Shown here: piece by piece, positions 7,552 to 16,665 of the stretch
Layout: every line of letters starts with the position of its first letter
Numbering within the stretch: position 1 is the first letter of the stretch
NCBI RefSeq assembly: GCF_008806325.1
Contig: NZ_WACR01000001.1
Span: forward strand, 186,001 to 250,000
DNA: 64,000 nucleotides
Reading direction: 5' to 3'
DNA from: Salibacter halophilus
GTDB taxonomy: Bacteria > Bacteroidota > Bacteroidia > Flavobacteriales_G > Salibacteraceae
Notes under the pieces: generated by a model
The model's input: the letters and a program-made list of their open reading frames with translations, nothing else
Told to the model about the DNA's origin: nothing
The model's database searches: none
Program-made: the position numbers and the translations under genes

Positions 7552-7668
7552 AACATAGGGCGGACGATAGTCTCCGCGATTTTCGGGTTCTTAGCAGTTT
7601 TGGTCTCGGCCAGACAGAAAAGTGCTTCGTAGCGCCCTACGTCTCTTAGCTGCAAAACGTTGGCGGTA
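7531..7668 (+). repeat. attC-like site I
   Basis: Left arm TACGGCCAAC (7531-7540). Inner arms are AAAACATAGGGCGGAC and the complement around 7631-7650 (GCGCCCTACGTCTCTTAGCT). The central block is shared with C, E and F. The right end GTTGGCGGTA (7659-7668) opens the last cassette and pairs 8/10 with GACCACCAAC at 8124-8133. Confidence 0.78.
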
Positions 7669-7674
7669 ATTAAA

Positions 7675-8138
7675 ATGAATCTCGTACCCTTTGAAAATAT
7701 CAAACTAAAAAGTAAACTCAACACCGAGGAGATAGCTGAGCGCATAAGTTCTCGAGCTGAATACACAAGGCAATTCGGAATGTCCTTTCACAAAAACTCA
7801 TTCAAGGATTATGAAGGCTATGCGAATGAGAAAGAATTTAAAATTAGGCGAATATTAAAAACAGGAAGAAATTCGTTTATTCCAACTGCACATGGAAGAA
7901 TGCAAAGCCAAGGTGATAAGTGCATCATTTCAATTAAAATTCGTCTTCTTCCATTGGTTTATATTTTACTAATTTGTTTGACTGTTTTTTTAGTTCTTTT
8001 TTGCTCTTCGATCCTACCGTAGGTGATTTTGTCTTCTTATTGATACCGTATTTACTCTGCATTATCTTCTACAATATGGAATCTCAGCGATTGAAAAATG
8101 GACTAATGCAAATAATAAATAACGACCACCAACATTAA
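7675..8138 (+). pseudogene. Frameshifted two-helix membrane protein gene (last cassette)
   Basis: ATG 7675 opens a frame (MNLVPFENIKLKSKLNTEEI start) that reaches a first membrane helix (PLVYILLICLTVFLVLF) and stops at 8020-8022. In another frame the protein resumes immediately: FDPTVGDFVFLLIPYLLCII, a second membrane helix, then a charged tail ending TAA 8136-8138. The shift lies near the T-runs at 7985-8005. Joined, the two parts give an ordinary ~150-residue protein with two helices and a cytoplasmic tail. A true frameshift and a sequencing error in the T-run cannot be told apart here. The family is unknown. The remnant attC left arm at 8124-8133 overlaps its end, and the rest of that site is missing. 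Confidence 0.6.
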
Positions 8139-8211
8139 ACTGAACTAAAAAAACCTTTTAACCCTTAATTTCTGAAATACAATTGACTTTTTTTAGCCTC
8201 AAACCACTCCA

Positions 8212-11200
8212 TCAATCAACGTAAGGCCTCACGTTCTGATTGTAAACATCTCCGTTGACGCGTTTCCCGTTTAGGTAGTAAAACTCCTGTCCCCACGGAT
8301 AAACAAGACGGATTAGTTTGCGGCCTTTCCCATCTTCAACGATGACACTTTTCTCAACCTGTCGATAGCCCTGGTCAATTGTTTCGTGAGAATAGCCGCT
8401 CGGGTAATTTTCAGCTAAATATTCCGGAGAGTTTTCTTTTATGCGCTGTAGTCTGGCTTCTCTTTCCTTTTCCTGTTTTTCGCGTTCTGCTTTTTTGCGA
8501 GCGAGTTCTTCTTTTTGCTTTTCTGCCGCTCTCTTTTTGGCATCTTCCGCGGCCTGATCTCTTTTGGCTCTTGCAGTCGCCAGCTTTTCCTGAGCTACAG
8601 GATCATTTGCTTTGACCGATAAAGCCTGCTGATAATTGGAAACAGCTACTCCGTATTTTTCACTCTGCATAGCTTCATTCCCCTTGCTGATGAAGTTCGA
8701 GTATTTATCATCTTTAGCTTGCTCTGCCGCTCTTTTTTCGGCCTCGCGCTTTAAGTCATCAATTTTGTCGAGTTGGTTCTGAGGATAGTTGTCCTCATTG
8801 TTCATATCAACAGCTTGCTTGTAAAGCGATTTTGCAGTAGCCCAGTTTTCATTTTGTAGAGCTTCATCGGCTTGTTGAACCAGAGCATTGTATTTTTCCT
8901 TCCTCTTTTCTTTTTGTCGTTGTTCTGCTTGCTGTTTCCTCTTTTCGGCTTCTTCCATTTCGATCATTCTCTCCACTTCAGCTATTCGCTCTTTTGGTCC
9001 GGATGATGCGGGTTTTAACGACTGAGCCTGACGGAAAAAGGATTTGGCCTGCGTCCAGTCTTTATCCAAAATTGCCTGTTCTCCCTTGATCATCAAACTG
9101 CTGAACTCCTGATCTCGCTCCTCGAGTCTTTTCTCTTCTTCCTTCTTTCGTTGTTTGGCAGCCTCTTCAGCCTCTTTCATCGCTTGTTTAGCGCTTTCAA
9201 TTTTTCCGGCCACCACATCATTATCGGGCATTAAATTATCGGCCTTATTGTAAAGTCCAATCGATTGAGAAAATTCTCCGTTTTCCAATGCTTCGTCACC
9301 CTGGCTGATAATATCATCGAACTGTTGTTTGAGCTCTTCCTTCTCTTTTTCCTTTTCAGCCTGGCGTTCAGCTTCAGCCTCAGCCATTTTTATTTTGTTG
9401 TTAACCTCTTCTATTTTTTTGGTCGGAACCTCAGCACTAGGTTTTAACTCAGCCGCCTGTTTGAAGTAAGATTTGGCTGCTTCCCACTCCTTGCGCTCCA
9501 TCGCGTTTTCTCCTTCCGTCAACAGTCCATTGTAGCGGTCTTCAAGCTCTGCAGCCTGTTTCTCAGCCTCTTCTTTTGCAGCTTGCTTCTTGGCAGCTTC
9601 TTCTTTTTTGAGCTCTTCAACTTTTTGAAGTTGGTTTTTAGGATATTCTTTTTCCGGTAGTAAATCTGCAGCTTGTTTGTAATTAGCCGAAGCATTTGCC
9701 CAGTCTTTTTCATCCAACGCCTTATCCCCTTTTTCGATCAATTCGTTGTACTGATTCTCAAGCGCTGCTTGCTGGCGCTCCTCTTTTGCCTTTTGTTTTT
9801 CCAGTTCCTGCTGCTTTTTCAAGCCGCTTTCTGCCTGGGATTTCATGTTTTTGAGTCGCTCGCTTTCAGGGAAAAGTGAACCGGCTTCATTTAATTTATC
9901 CAGGGCAGATTGCCATTCCTCATTGTCAATTTTAGCTTGAGCATCAGTAAGCATTTGATCGAACTGAGCCTTCTTTTCCTCCTGTTTTTGATCAGCAGCA
10001 ATCGCTTCGTTGGCTTTTGTGATTTGCTGATTTGGATAATCTTTATCAGGTAAAACTGAACCAGCCTCTTTGTACTTTGCAATAGCGTCCTGCCATTTTT
10101 CGGCACTCATCAATTCATCGGCCTGTTTTATTAAGCCGTCATACTCCTCTTGCTTTGCTGCTTGCTCAGCGGCCTTTTCTTTAGCAGCTATCGCTTCATT
10201 AGCTTTCGTGATCTGCTCGTCAGGATATGATTCCGATTCTTTTATCGCTTTAGCTTCCTCGTACTTTGATATCGCTTTTTTGTACTGCTCCTCTCCCATC
10301 AATCGGTCAGCTTCTTTCACGGCTTTTTGATATTGCGCATCGATCTCTGCCTGCTTCTCTTTCTCTTTTTCCTCCTGCTTGAGGTTTTTCGCTTTTTGGA
10401 TCTGACTGTTAGGATAATCTTCATCAGGTTTCACCTCGGCTGCCTCTTCGTATTTGGCTACAGCTTCATCCCACATTTTATTGCCCAAAAGCTTATCCGC
10501 TTCCTGAATAATCTTGTTGTATTTTTCGGTCAGAGCCTGTTGTTTCTCGCGTTCGGCCTGTTCCTTTTTCAGTTTTTCGGCTTCCGCAATTTTGTCTTTG
10601 GGGAGCTGTTCATCGGGCTTTACTTTGCTCGCCTCCTGATATTTGGATATAGCTTTATCCCATTGTTTGTTCGACAAAAAATCGTTTGCTTCTCCAATTA
10701 TTTTATCGAACTTTTCATTTATCGCCTGTTGTTTTTTGCGCTCAGCTTCCTCCTTTTTGAGTTTTTCAGCCTCGGCAATTTTATCTTTGGGTAACTGTTC
10801 ACCCGGCTTTACTTTACTGGCTTCCTGGTATTTGGAAATAGCCTGATCCCACTGGCTGTTAGAAAGCAAGTCGTTAGCTTCCTGGATGATGTTGTTGTAC
10901 TTTTCATTGAGAGCCTCTTTCCGCTTGCGCTCGGCCGCAGCTTCTTTGGCTTTTTTGGCCTGTTCTAATCCTGATTTTGCTGAAGAATCATCGGGTTTGA
11001 GCTTGATCGCTTCCTGATATTTTGAAATTGCTTCGTCCCACTTTTCCTTGTCTCTCAGTTTATCAGCCTCAGCTACAATCTCATTGTACTGTTCATCAAG
11101 TTTTGCCAGGCGGAGCTGTTCTTTCTTTTGTTCTACGAGCCGTAGCTGCCTGTTGGCATAGTCGCGATCAGGAAAAAGTTCCTGCATTTGTTTGTACAGG

Positions 11201-11466
11201 TTTGTCGCCTCATCGAACTTTTCTTTGTCGAGAGCTTTATCTGCGTCAGATTTTAAATCTTCATACTTTTCTTCTTTCTCCTTGAGTTTTTTCTCTTTTT
11301 CTTCTTCGGCTTCCAGCTCATCACCTATACTTTCCAACAATTCTTCTTCAGATTGAGCATAAGTACCGGAATTCGATAATAAAATAACAGAAAACGTTAA
11401 GGACAGTAAAAAGAATGAACGAAGTAGAACCTTGTAAATTATAGAATTAATTTCCCTCTTAATCAC
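8212..11466 (-). CDS. Large TPR-like repeat protein, exported
   Basis: 1084 residues with an N-terminal hydrophobic signal segment (VLLRSFFLLSLTFSVILLS) ending near TYAQS. I count 14 tandem units of about 55-75 residues. Each has a helix pair of TPR type (YNxIIxEADKLLxNKxWDEAISKYQEAxxVKPDE) followed by a charged Lys/Glu/Ala/Gln-rich coiled-coil linker. Units 3 and 4 are nearly identical, so the array has expanded by recent duplication. The C-terminal ~75 residues form a separate Tyr-rich domain (SPEYLAENYPSGYSHETIDQ start) ending in RPYVD. The likely role is a periplasmic or outer-membrane-associated scaffold. Function is inferred only from architecture. Confidence 0.75.
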   Translation of the reverse strand: MIKREINSIIYKVLLRSFFLLSLTFSVILLSNSGTYAQSEEELLESIGDELEAEEEKEKKLKEKEEKYEDLKSDADKALDKEKFDEATNLYKQMQELFPDRDYANRQLRLVEQKKEQLRLAKLDEQYNEIVAEADKLRDKEKWDEAISKYQEAIKLKPDDSSAKSGLEQAKKAKEAAAERKRKEALNEKYNNIIQEANDLLSNSQWDQAISKYQEASKVKPGEQLPKDKIAEAEKLKKEEAERKKQQAINEKFDKIIGEANDFLSNKQWDKAISKYQEASKVKPDEQLPKDKIAEAEKLKKEQAEREKQQALTEKYNKIIQEADKLLGNKMWDEAVAKYEEAAEVKPDEDYPNSQIQKAKNLKQEEKEKEKQAEIDAQYQKAVKEADRLMGEEQYKKAISKYEEAKAIKESESYPDEQITKANEAIAAKEKAAEQAAKQEEYDGLIKQADELMSAEKWQDAIAKYKEAGSVLPDKDYPNQQITKANEAIAADQKQEEKKAQFDQMLTDAQAKIDNEEWQSALDKLNEAGSLFPESERLKNMKSQAESGLKKQQELEKQKAKEERQQAALENQYNELIEKGDKALDEKDWANASANYKQAADLLPEKEYPKNQLQKVEELKKEEAAKKQAAKEEAEKQAAELEDRYNGLLTEGENAMERKEWEAAKSYFKQAAELKPSAEVPTKKIEEVNNKIKMAEAEAERQAEKEKEKEELKQQFDDIISQGDEALENGEFSQSIGLYNKADNLMPDNDVVAGKIESAKQAMKEAEEAAKQRKKEEEKRLEERDQEFSSLMIKGEQAILDKDWTQAKSFFRQAQSLKPASSGPKERIAEVERMIEMEEAEKRKQQAEQRQKEKRKEKYNALVQQADEALQNENWATAKSLYKQAVDMNNEDNYPQNQLDKIDDLKREAEKRAAEQAKDDKYSNFISKGNEAMQSEKYGVAVSNYQQALSVKANDPVAQEKLATARAKRDQAAEDAKKRAAEKQKEELARKKAEREKQEKEREARLQRIKENSPEYLAENYPSGYSHETIDQGYRQVEKSVIVEDGKGRKLIRLVYPWGQEFYYLNGKRVNGDVYNQNVRPYVD

Positions 11467-11551
11467 TCCTCGTTTTTCTTTAAGGCTCGCTAATTTATAA
11501 AAAGCTGGGTAAGTATGATGTTAATTTTTAACATCATCTATTATGAGAGTG

Positions 11552-11559
11552 TAACTTTG
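11552..11559 (+). promoter_or_regulatory. Candidate -7 element for the oxygenase gene
   Basis: TAACTTTG fits the Bacteroidota -7 consensus TAnnTTTG and lies 21 bases before the TTG start codon at 11580. No clean TTTG/TTG -33 element is seen at the usual distance, so support is moderate. Confidence 0.4.
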
Positions 11560-11579
11560 CCAAATTATTTATTGCAGAA

Positions 11580-12236
11580 TTGAAATTACAACAGCAACTC
11601 AAAGCTCCTGAACAATTACTGGACAGAGGCCTGGCAGATAGCCTTGCAACTAAAGGCTTCGCTTTAATCGACTCGTTTTTATCACCTGAATTGACATTCG
11701 AGATAAGAGATTATATCGATCGATTACGGGCTAATGATGATTTGAAAAAGGCCGGAATTGGTACCGCTCACCTACATCAGATTGATAATCGGGTGCGCGG
11801 AGATTATATCAGATGGATTTCACGAGATACTGAAGTTGAAGCGTTGAGGCATTACCAGGAACAGCTTCAATATCTTATTCAGTATTTGAACCGCTATTGT
11901 TTCCTCGGAATTAAGGATTATGAAATGCACACGACTTACTATCCGGTGGGAACTCATTATGAAAAACACATCGATCAGTTACAGGTAAATGGCAAGCGTG
12001 TTATTTCGTTTATCCTCTACCTCAATGAAGACTGGCAAACGGGAGATGGCGGTGAAATCAGGGTTTATCCACTCGATGGATCTGACCATGAAGATTTGGC
12101 TCCAAAAAACGGGCGGCTCGCATTGATGTTGAGCAATGAAACGCCACATGAGGTTCTGACCGTCAACAAACCGCGTTACAGTGTTACGGGATGGATGCTG
12201 AATCAGTTTACTGATACTACTTTCGTGGGATCATAA
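11580..12236 (+). CDS. 2-oxoglutarate/Fe(II)-dependent oxygenase (prolyl-4-hydroxylase type)
   Basis: 218 residues with the double-stranded beta-helix signature. The iron ligands are H130-x-D132 (EKHIDQ) and H190 (ETPHEVL), and the 2-oxoglutarate-binding arginine is R199 (KPRYSVTGW). YFxPGxH-like spacing is seen in TTYYPVGTHYEKH. Family members hydroxylate proteins or small molecules using O2 and 2-oxoglutarate; the substrate here is unknown. No ATG is available and the frame starts at TTG 11580. It ends at a bidirectional terminator shared with the convergent S46 peptidase gene. Two copies of the GGTCAGANCC word lie inside it (12078 and 12152). Confidence 0.85.
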   Translation: MKLQQQLKAPEQLLDRGLADSLATKGFALIDSFLSPELTFEIRDYIDRLRANDDLKKAGIGTAHLHQIDNRVRGDYIRWISRDTEVEALRHYQEQLQYLIQYLNRYCFLGIKDYEMHTTYYPVGTHYEKHIDQLQVNGKRVISFILYLNEDWQTGDGGEIRVYPLDGSDHEDLAPKNGRLALMLSNETPHEVLTVNKPRYSVTGWMLNQFTDTTFVGS

Positions 12237-12240
12237 AACA

Positions 12241-12270
12241 AAAAAAGGGACCGGTAAACCGATCCCTTTT
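12241..12270. terminator. Bidirectional terminator between oxygenase and S46 peptidase
   Basis: AAAAAAGGGACCGG and the complementary CCGATCCCTTTT form a stem around a short AAA loop, with A and T runs on the two sides. It sits between two convergent genes. Confidence 0.75.
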
Positions 12271-12291
12271 AGTCAATTCATCAATCGACTT

Positions 12292-14541
12292 TTATTTTTT
12301 GCGCTCAGCGTTGTTTTGAGACTTTGGTGCTTCTTTCACTTCTTTGATTGAAGGTTCAGTTGATTTTTGAGTCTCTTCTTCGCTTTTCACAATTGTCATT
12401 TGTCTCAACAAGTGTGAAGCGCCAGCATATTTATCGATTACAAAAAGGATGTAACGAATGTCGGCAACGATTGTGCGCTGGATTTCATCTTCAAAAAAGA
12501 TGTCTCCGCTCATCGCTTCCCAGTTTCCGTCAAATGCACAACCGATCAATTCTCCCTTTCCGTTGATAACCGGTGAACCTGAGTTACCACCTGTAATATC
12601 GTTGTTCGTGAGGAAGTTAACTCGCAATGTGCCGTCATCAGCAGCGTAGCGGCCATAGTTCTTGTTTTCGTATAGCTTCACCAATCTGTCTGGAACGATA
12701 AACTCGTCATCAGTTGGATCCTTTTTCTCCATTACACCTTCAAGCGTTGTGTAATAGTTGTAATAAACTGCATCTCTCGGATAATAGTCGAGTACCTGTC
12801 CGTAAGTTAAACGCATTGTAGAGTTTGCGTTAGGATAGTACTTTTTATCCGGATTCATCTCACGTAAACCAGCTATGAATAGTCTGTTTCCGCGGTCGAT
12901 TTTCGCATTGATCTCACTCGTTTTAGCAGAAATTTCATTGCGGTATTTTGAGAGGAATGCTCCGGCTAAACGAACTGCTGGATCTCGATCTAATTTTCTC
13001 GCTTTTGGTTTGTTGAGGAAATCTTTCAGTTCATTCGTATCAGAAAGCATTGATTTGCGGAAGATGTAATCTGCAACATCGTGGAAATCCGGACCTTTGC
13101 GTTTAACGATCTTCTTAAAGTACTCTGGCTGAATATCCTTATCGATGTCGTTGTAATAAATCTTGAGTAGCTCTGCAGTTACGTCCTTATCAGTTGCAAC
13201 ATCGTAATCTTTGTAAAAGTCCTTTGCTCTGCTTTTTACTCTTTGAATTTGAGCATTCAACTGTTTTGGATCAGGGTCTTTTTGTTCTAAAATACCACGC
13301 ATTGGAGATAAGTAATAACCCATCAACAAAATTTCAGATCCAAAAACAGCTTCTCCAAAGTAAGTCTGAGGGAGAATGTATTCTTCCAACTCTTTATACC
13401 CTTCATTGATGAGATTGAGTGCATCGCCATACTTTGCTTTACGTGCCGGCTTTTTGTTGACCCATCTCTGGAACTCTTTCTCGAGCTCTTTTTTCTTTTC
13501 AATGACATCGTTGTTCTTGATCTGCTCAGTTTGACCGATGAAATACTTGTAGTAATTCGATACACCTGCATATTTTGAAGCGTACTGGATATCAACTTTT
13601 TTGTCAGCATCCATGTGTTCTTTCATTACGTCAAGTCGCTTACCGCGAATTTTTACACGTGCAGGCTGATCTTTTGTAATCGCCATTTCAACTCCTGAAG
13701 CAGTGAGGTAACGATCAGTGCTTCCAGGGTATCCCATGATCATTGCAAAGTCACCTTTTTCAACACCGTCAATTGATAGTGGAAGGTGATAATTTGGTTT
13801 AAGTGGAACGTTCTTTTGATCGAAATCTGCCGGTTCACCTTCCTGGTCAGAATAGATTCTCAAAAGAGAGAAATCACCTGTGTGACGTGGCCACATCCAG
13901 TTATCAGTGTTACCACCAAACTTACCGATGCTAGATGGTGGAGCACCAACTAAGCGAACATCACGATATGTTTTGTAAACGAATAAGTAAAATTCATTTC
14001 CGCCAAAGAAGCTTTTAACGCTGGCATTGTAATCTGTGCCTTCAGTAGCTTCTTTTTTGATCGTTTGAGAAAGTTGACGAATCACCTGGCTTCTTTCATC
14101 CTCGCTCATCGTGTCCTGAAGAGCTTCATTTATTTTGTCACTCACATCTTCCATGCGAACGAGGAAAGAAGCTGTCATTCCATCGGCTTTGAGCTCTTCA
14201 CCGTAATTACCGGCCCAAAAACCATCTTCGAGATAATTGTGCTCTTCAGTTGAGTTTTGTTGAATAACACCGTAAGCACAGTGGTGGTTAGTCAATAACA
14301 TACCATCTTTTGAGATTACCTCAGCTGTACATGAACCTCCATTCAACATTACAATAGCATCCTTCAAAGAAGAATGGTTCACACTGTAAATTTCTTCAGG
14401 GGTCAACTTGAGCCCCATTTTCTGCATGTCTTCATAGTTCAGTCTGTCAATGAACATCGGTAGCCACATACCTTCATTGGCGCGCGATGCAATTTGAAAA
14501 CCAAACATTAAAACCAGTACTAATCCTACTATCCGTTTCAT
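12292..14541 (-). CDS. S46 family dipeptidyl peptidase, DPP7-like
   Basis: 749 residues with a signal peptide (VGLVLVLMFGFQIASRA) and the S46 catalytic triad: His in LTNHHCAYG (about residues 86-87) and the nucleophile Ser in GGNSGSPV (about 655), the latter typical of the chymotrypsin-like fold. Downstream of the serine is FDGNWEAMSGD. DPP11-type enzymes carry Arg at the position after FD whereas DPP7 carries Gly, so preference for hydrophobic rather than acidic P1 residues is inferred. The enzyme removes dipeptides from peptide N-termini in the periplasm, feeding amino-acid catabolism. The Lys-rich C-terminal tail (after residue 725) is longer than usual. Confidence 0.88.
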   Translation of the reverse strand: MKRIVGLVLVLMFGFQIASRANEGMWLPMFIDRLNYEDMQKMGLKLTPEEIYSVNHSSLKDAIVMLNGGSCTAEVISKDGMLLTNHHCAYGVIQQNSTEEHNYLEDGFWAGNYGEELKADGMTASFLVRMEDVSDKINEALQDTMSEDERSQVIRQLSQTIKKEATEGTDYNASVKSFFGGNEFYLFVYKTYRDVRLVGAPPSSIGKFGGNTDNWMWPRHTGDFSLLRIYSDQEGEPADFDQKNVPLKPNYHLPLSIDGVEKGDFAMIMGYPGSTDRYLTASGVEMAITKDQPARVKIRGKRLDVMKEHMDADKKVDIQYASKYAGVSNYYKYFIGQTEQIKNNDVIEKKKELEKEFQRWVNKKPARKAKYGDALNLINEGYKELEEYILPQTYFGEAVFGSEILLMGYYLSPMRGILEQKDPDPKQLNAQIQRVKSRAKDFYKDYDVATDKDVTAELLKIYYNDIDKDIQPEYFKKIVKRKGPDFHDVADYIFRKSMLSDTNELKDFLNKPKARKLDRDPAVRLAGAFLSKYRNEISAKTSEINAKIDRGNRLFIAGLREMNPDKKYYPNANSTMRLTYGQVLDYYPRDAVYYNYYTTLEGVMEKKDPTDDEFIVPDRLVKLYENKNYGRYAADDGTLRVNFLTNNDITGGNSGSPVINGKGELIGCAFDGNWEAMSGDIFFEDEIQRTIVADIRYILFVIDKYAGASHLLRQMTIVKSEEETQKSTEPSIKEVKEAPKSQNNAERKK

Positions 14542-14723
14542 GTTTAAATAATTTACGTTTTAAGTAACTGAAAATCGCCAGCAAAAACGAGCCGACAAAC
14601 TTCAATTTTTCAAAAAATTTGCAATGAAATGCAAGGGTAATAAATTTTCTAAAAACGGCTGCACAAAATGTGCTGAGCGGTGCATTTACTTGTTGTGCGT
14701 TTTCTCTAATGGTCAGATCCAAA

Positions 14724-16610
14724 TCACGTCAACTGATCCCACTTTTTCAATCGGTTGAGACCGAATGACAAACCAACAGCTCCACCGGCTGCAAGGACAG
14801 TATAGAGCTGCCATTCATTCCCGTGCAATAAGAACGAGCCCATAGCAAACAGCGTACAATACGTGAGTAATATTCCGCAAATCCAGCACCAGAGCCTCCA
14901 ACGTAGCGATTGCTTGTTTTTGGTCCGAACCAGTGGATCAGCGAACTTTCCCCATGCTCCCTCAGGCTTTACGCGGTCGTAAAAGGATTTGATTTTTTCA
15001 TCAGGCTCGGCCGATGTCACATAAGTTGCCACCAACCAGGCAATTGTGGTAAAGAGGACGGTAAATAAATACGGACCTTTATTCTCCACAAACTCAGCTC
15101 CCAGTTGCTCGCCAAGGATCTGACCGATAAAGTACCCGATAAACGGAGCCACCATCGCAGCGATTTCACTCCAGGCATTGATGCGCCACCAGTACCAGCG
15201 CAGAATCAAAACGGCCCCCAATCCGGCACCGGCTTCAATAATGAATTCCCAAACTCCGGCAATTGTGTCGATCACCGAAGTAACCAAAATACCAACGATC
15301 ATCAACAAAAGCGTGGCAATTCTACCAGATAAAACCTGATTTTTAGAGCTGTCTTTCGCGATAAACGGCATGTAAAGATCGTTGACCAAAAAGCTGGCGC
15401 CCATGTTCAACTGCGTGGAAATGGTGCTCAAATAGGCCGCTAAAAAAGCTACGAGTAGTAATCCGCGCAAGCCATCTGGCAAATAATCCCGCATGGCAAA
15501 TACGTAGCCTAATTGTGGCTGAAAACTATACTTGACCTGCTTTTCAATTTCTTGTTGTTGGTCAGATCCAAATTGAGCCAGTACCTCACCCTCAGTCATT
15601 CCGGCTTCTTTGTACGTCTCGATTTGTTGAGCGACTTCAGGTGACAGACTGTAATGCGGATCGTAGAGCAAAATAGCCGCAAGTCCAACTAAAATCCACG
15701 GCCAGGGGCGGACACAATAATGAGCAATCTGAAAGAAAAGAGTTGCTTTTTGTGCATCCTGTTCTGTTTTGGCACTCATCATTCGCTGTGCGATGTAACC
15801 ACCTCCGCCCGGTTCTGATCCCGGATACCAACTGGCCCACCACTGAACAGTAACGTAAGTGAGAAATGCGCCAATTGACAAACTCAAAACCTGTAATCCG
15901 CCAGATTCACCAACACGCGGAAAGAGGTGAAAATAACTATCGGGCAACTCTGATTTGAGATTGTCTATTCCCCCAACTTCAGGAGCTGAAAGCACGAGCC
16001 AGGCCAAAATTATGGTTCCGACCATAGCGATGAAAAACTGGACAGTATCTGTAATGGCAACTCCTAAAAGTCCAGACAGTGAGCTGTAAGCCGCGGCAAA
16101 AATCATAGCCGCAAAAACGTACCAAAGAACTGTTGAGCTATCGATACAGAAAAAAGTTTCAAGGAGTGCAGCAAAAGCCAGGTTTACCCACCCGATGATC
16201 ATCCCGTTCATGAAAACACCTAAATAAATAGCTTTGAAACCGCGCAGTAGTTTAGCAGGTTTCCCCGAATAGCGAATGTCGATAAACTCGAGCTCTGTCA
16301 CGATGTTAGCTCTTCTCCAAAGCCTGGCGAAGAAGAATACTGTTAGCATTCCGCCCGACAAAAAACTCCACCAGAGCCAGTTTTTGGAGACTCCGTTTTG
16401 GGCAACCATTTCAGAGACTGCTAAAGGTGTATCGGCAGCGAATGTGGTTGCCACCATCGACAATCCGGCAACATACCACGGCAAATTTCGACCACCGAGA
16501 AAAAAGTCGCTGATGGTTCCGCCTTTTTTGGTTTTAAATCGCCACCCGATGTAGAGCGTGAGCAGCAAAAAACCTACAATTATGATCCAATCGATAAGAG
16601 CCAGGTGCAT
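14724..16610 (-). CDS. Sodium:solute symporter (SSS family)
   Basis: 628 residues, polytopic membrane protein. The N-terminus (LALIDWIIIVGFLLLTLYIGWRF, then SDFFLGGRNLPWYVAGLSM) is the classical start of SSS transporters, and the GGRNLPW and ATTFAADTP elements line the Na+/substrate site. Hydrophobic helices continue to the C-terminus, with a cytoplasmic loop near 330-370. The substrate (sugar, amino acid or other organic solute) cannot be told from the sequence. It follows bshB1 in the same direction with 55 bp between them. A GGTCAGATCC word lies just past its stop (14711) and two more inside it. Confidence 0.87.
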   Translation of the reverse strand: MHLALIDWIIIVGFLLLTLYIGWRFKTKKGGTISDFFLGGRNLPWYVAGLSMVATTFAADTPLAVSEMVAQNGVSKNWLWWSFLSGGMLTVFFFARLWRRANIVTELEFIDIRYSGKPAKLLRGFKAIYLGVFMNGMIIGWVNLAFAALLETFFCIDSSTVLWYVFAAMIFAAAYSSLSGLLGVAITDTVQFFIAMVGTIILAWLVLSAPEVGGIDNLKSELPDSYFHLFPRVGESGGLQVLSLSIGAFLTYVTVQWWASWYPGSEPGGGGYIAQRMMSAKTEQDAQKATLFFQIAHYCVRPWPWILVGLAAILLYDPHYSLSPEVAQQIETYKEAGMTEGEVLAQFGSDQQQEIEKQVKYSFQPQLGYVFAMRDYLPDGLRGLLLVAFLAAYLSTISTQLNMGASFLVNDLYMPFIAKDSSKNQVLSGRIATLLLMIVGILVTSVIDTIAGVWEFIIEAGAGLGAVLILRWYWWRINAWSEIAAMVAPFIGYFIGQILGEQLGAEFVENKGPYLFTVLFTTIAWLVATYVTSAEPDEKIKSFYDRVKPEGAWGKFADPLVRTKNKQSLRWRLWCWICGILLTYCTLFAMGSFLLHGNEWQLYTVLAAGGAVGLSFGLNRLKKWDQLT

Positions 16611-16665
16611 AACCGCAATAATACGATTATCACATGAAAATCAATTAGAATGTAGGATTGCTTTT

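Larger units (their letters stand above)
629..8133 (+). mobile_element. Integron-like gene-cassette array without an integrase (CALIN-like)
   Basis: About ten cassettes sit head to tail, all genes on the + strand, each separated by an imperfect palindrome related to its neighbours. Boundaries (at GTT cores) are near 629, 1341, 2117, 2555, 3575, 4627, 5543, 6080, 6680 and 7659. The first ~10 bases of a cassette are the reverse complement of the start of the palindrome at its own end: 629-638 with 1212-1221 (10/10), 1341-1350 with 1988-1997 (10/10), 2555-2564 with 3510-3519 (10/10), 4627-4636 with 5425-5434 (9/10), 5543-5552 with 5954-5963 (10/10), 6680-6689 with 7531-7540 (8/10), 7659-7668 with 8124-8133 (8/10). 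This is expected if each cassette was once a circle with one attC site. Two junctions (around 3575-4441 and 6080-6551) fail the test. No tyrosine recombinase is visible in the window. Confidence 0.82.

Noticed and set aside
629-8133. The regularly spaced repeats as a CRISPR array
   Set aside because: Spacing is 400-1000 bp with genes between, repeats are over 70 bp and palindromic, and no cas gene is present.
9519-10846. Several open frames on both strands inside the TPR gene
   Set aside because: They are created by the repetitive, A/G-rich coding sequence of the large minus-strand gene and match nothing.
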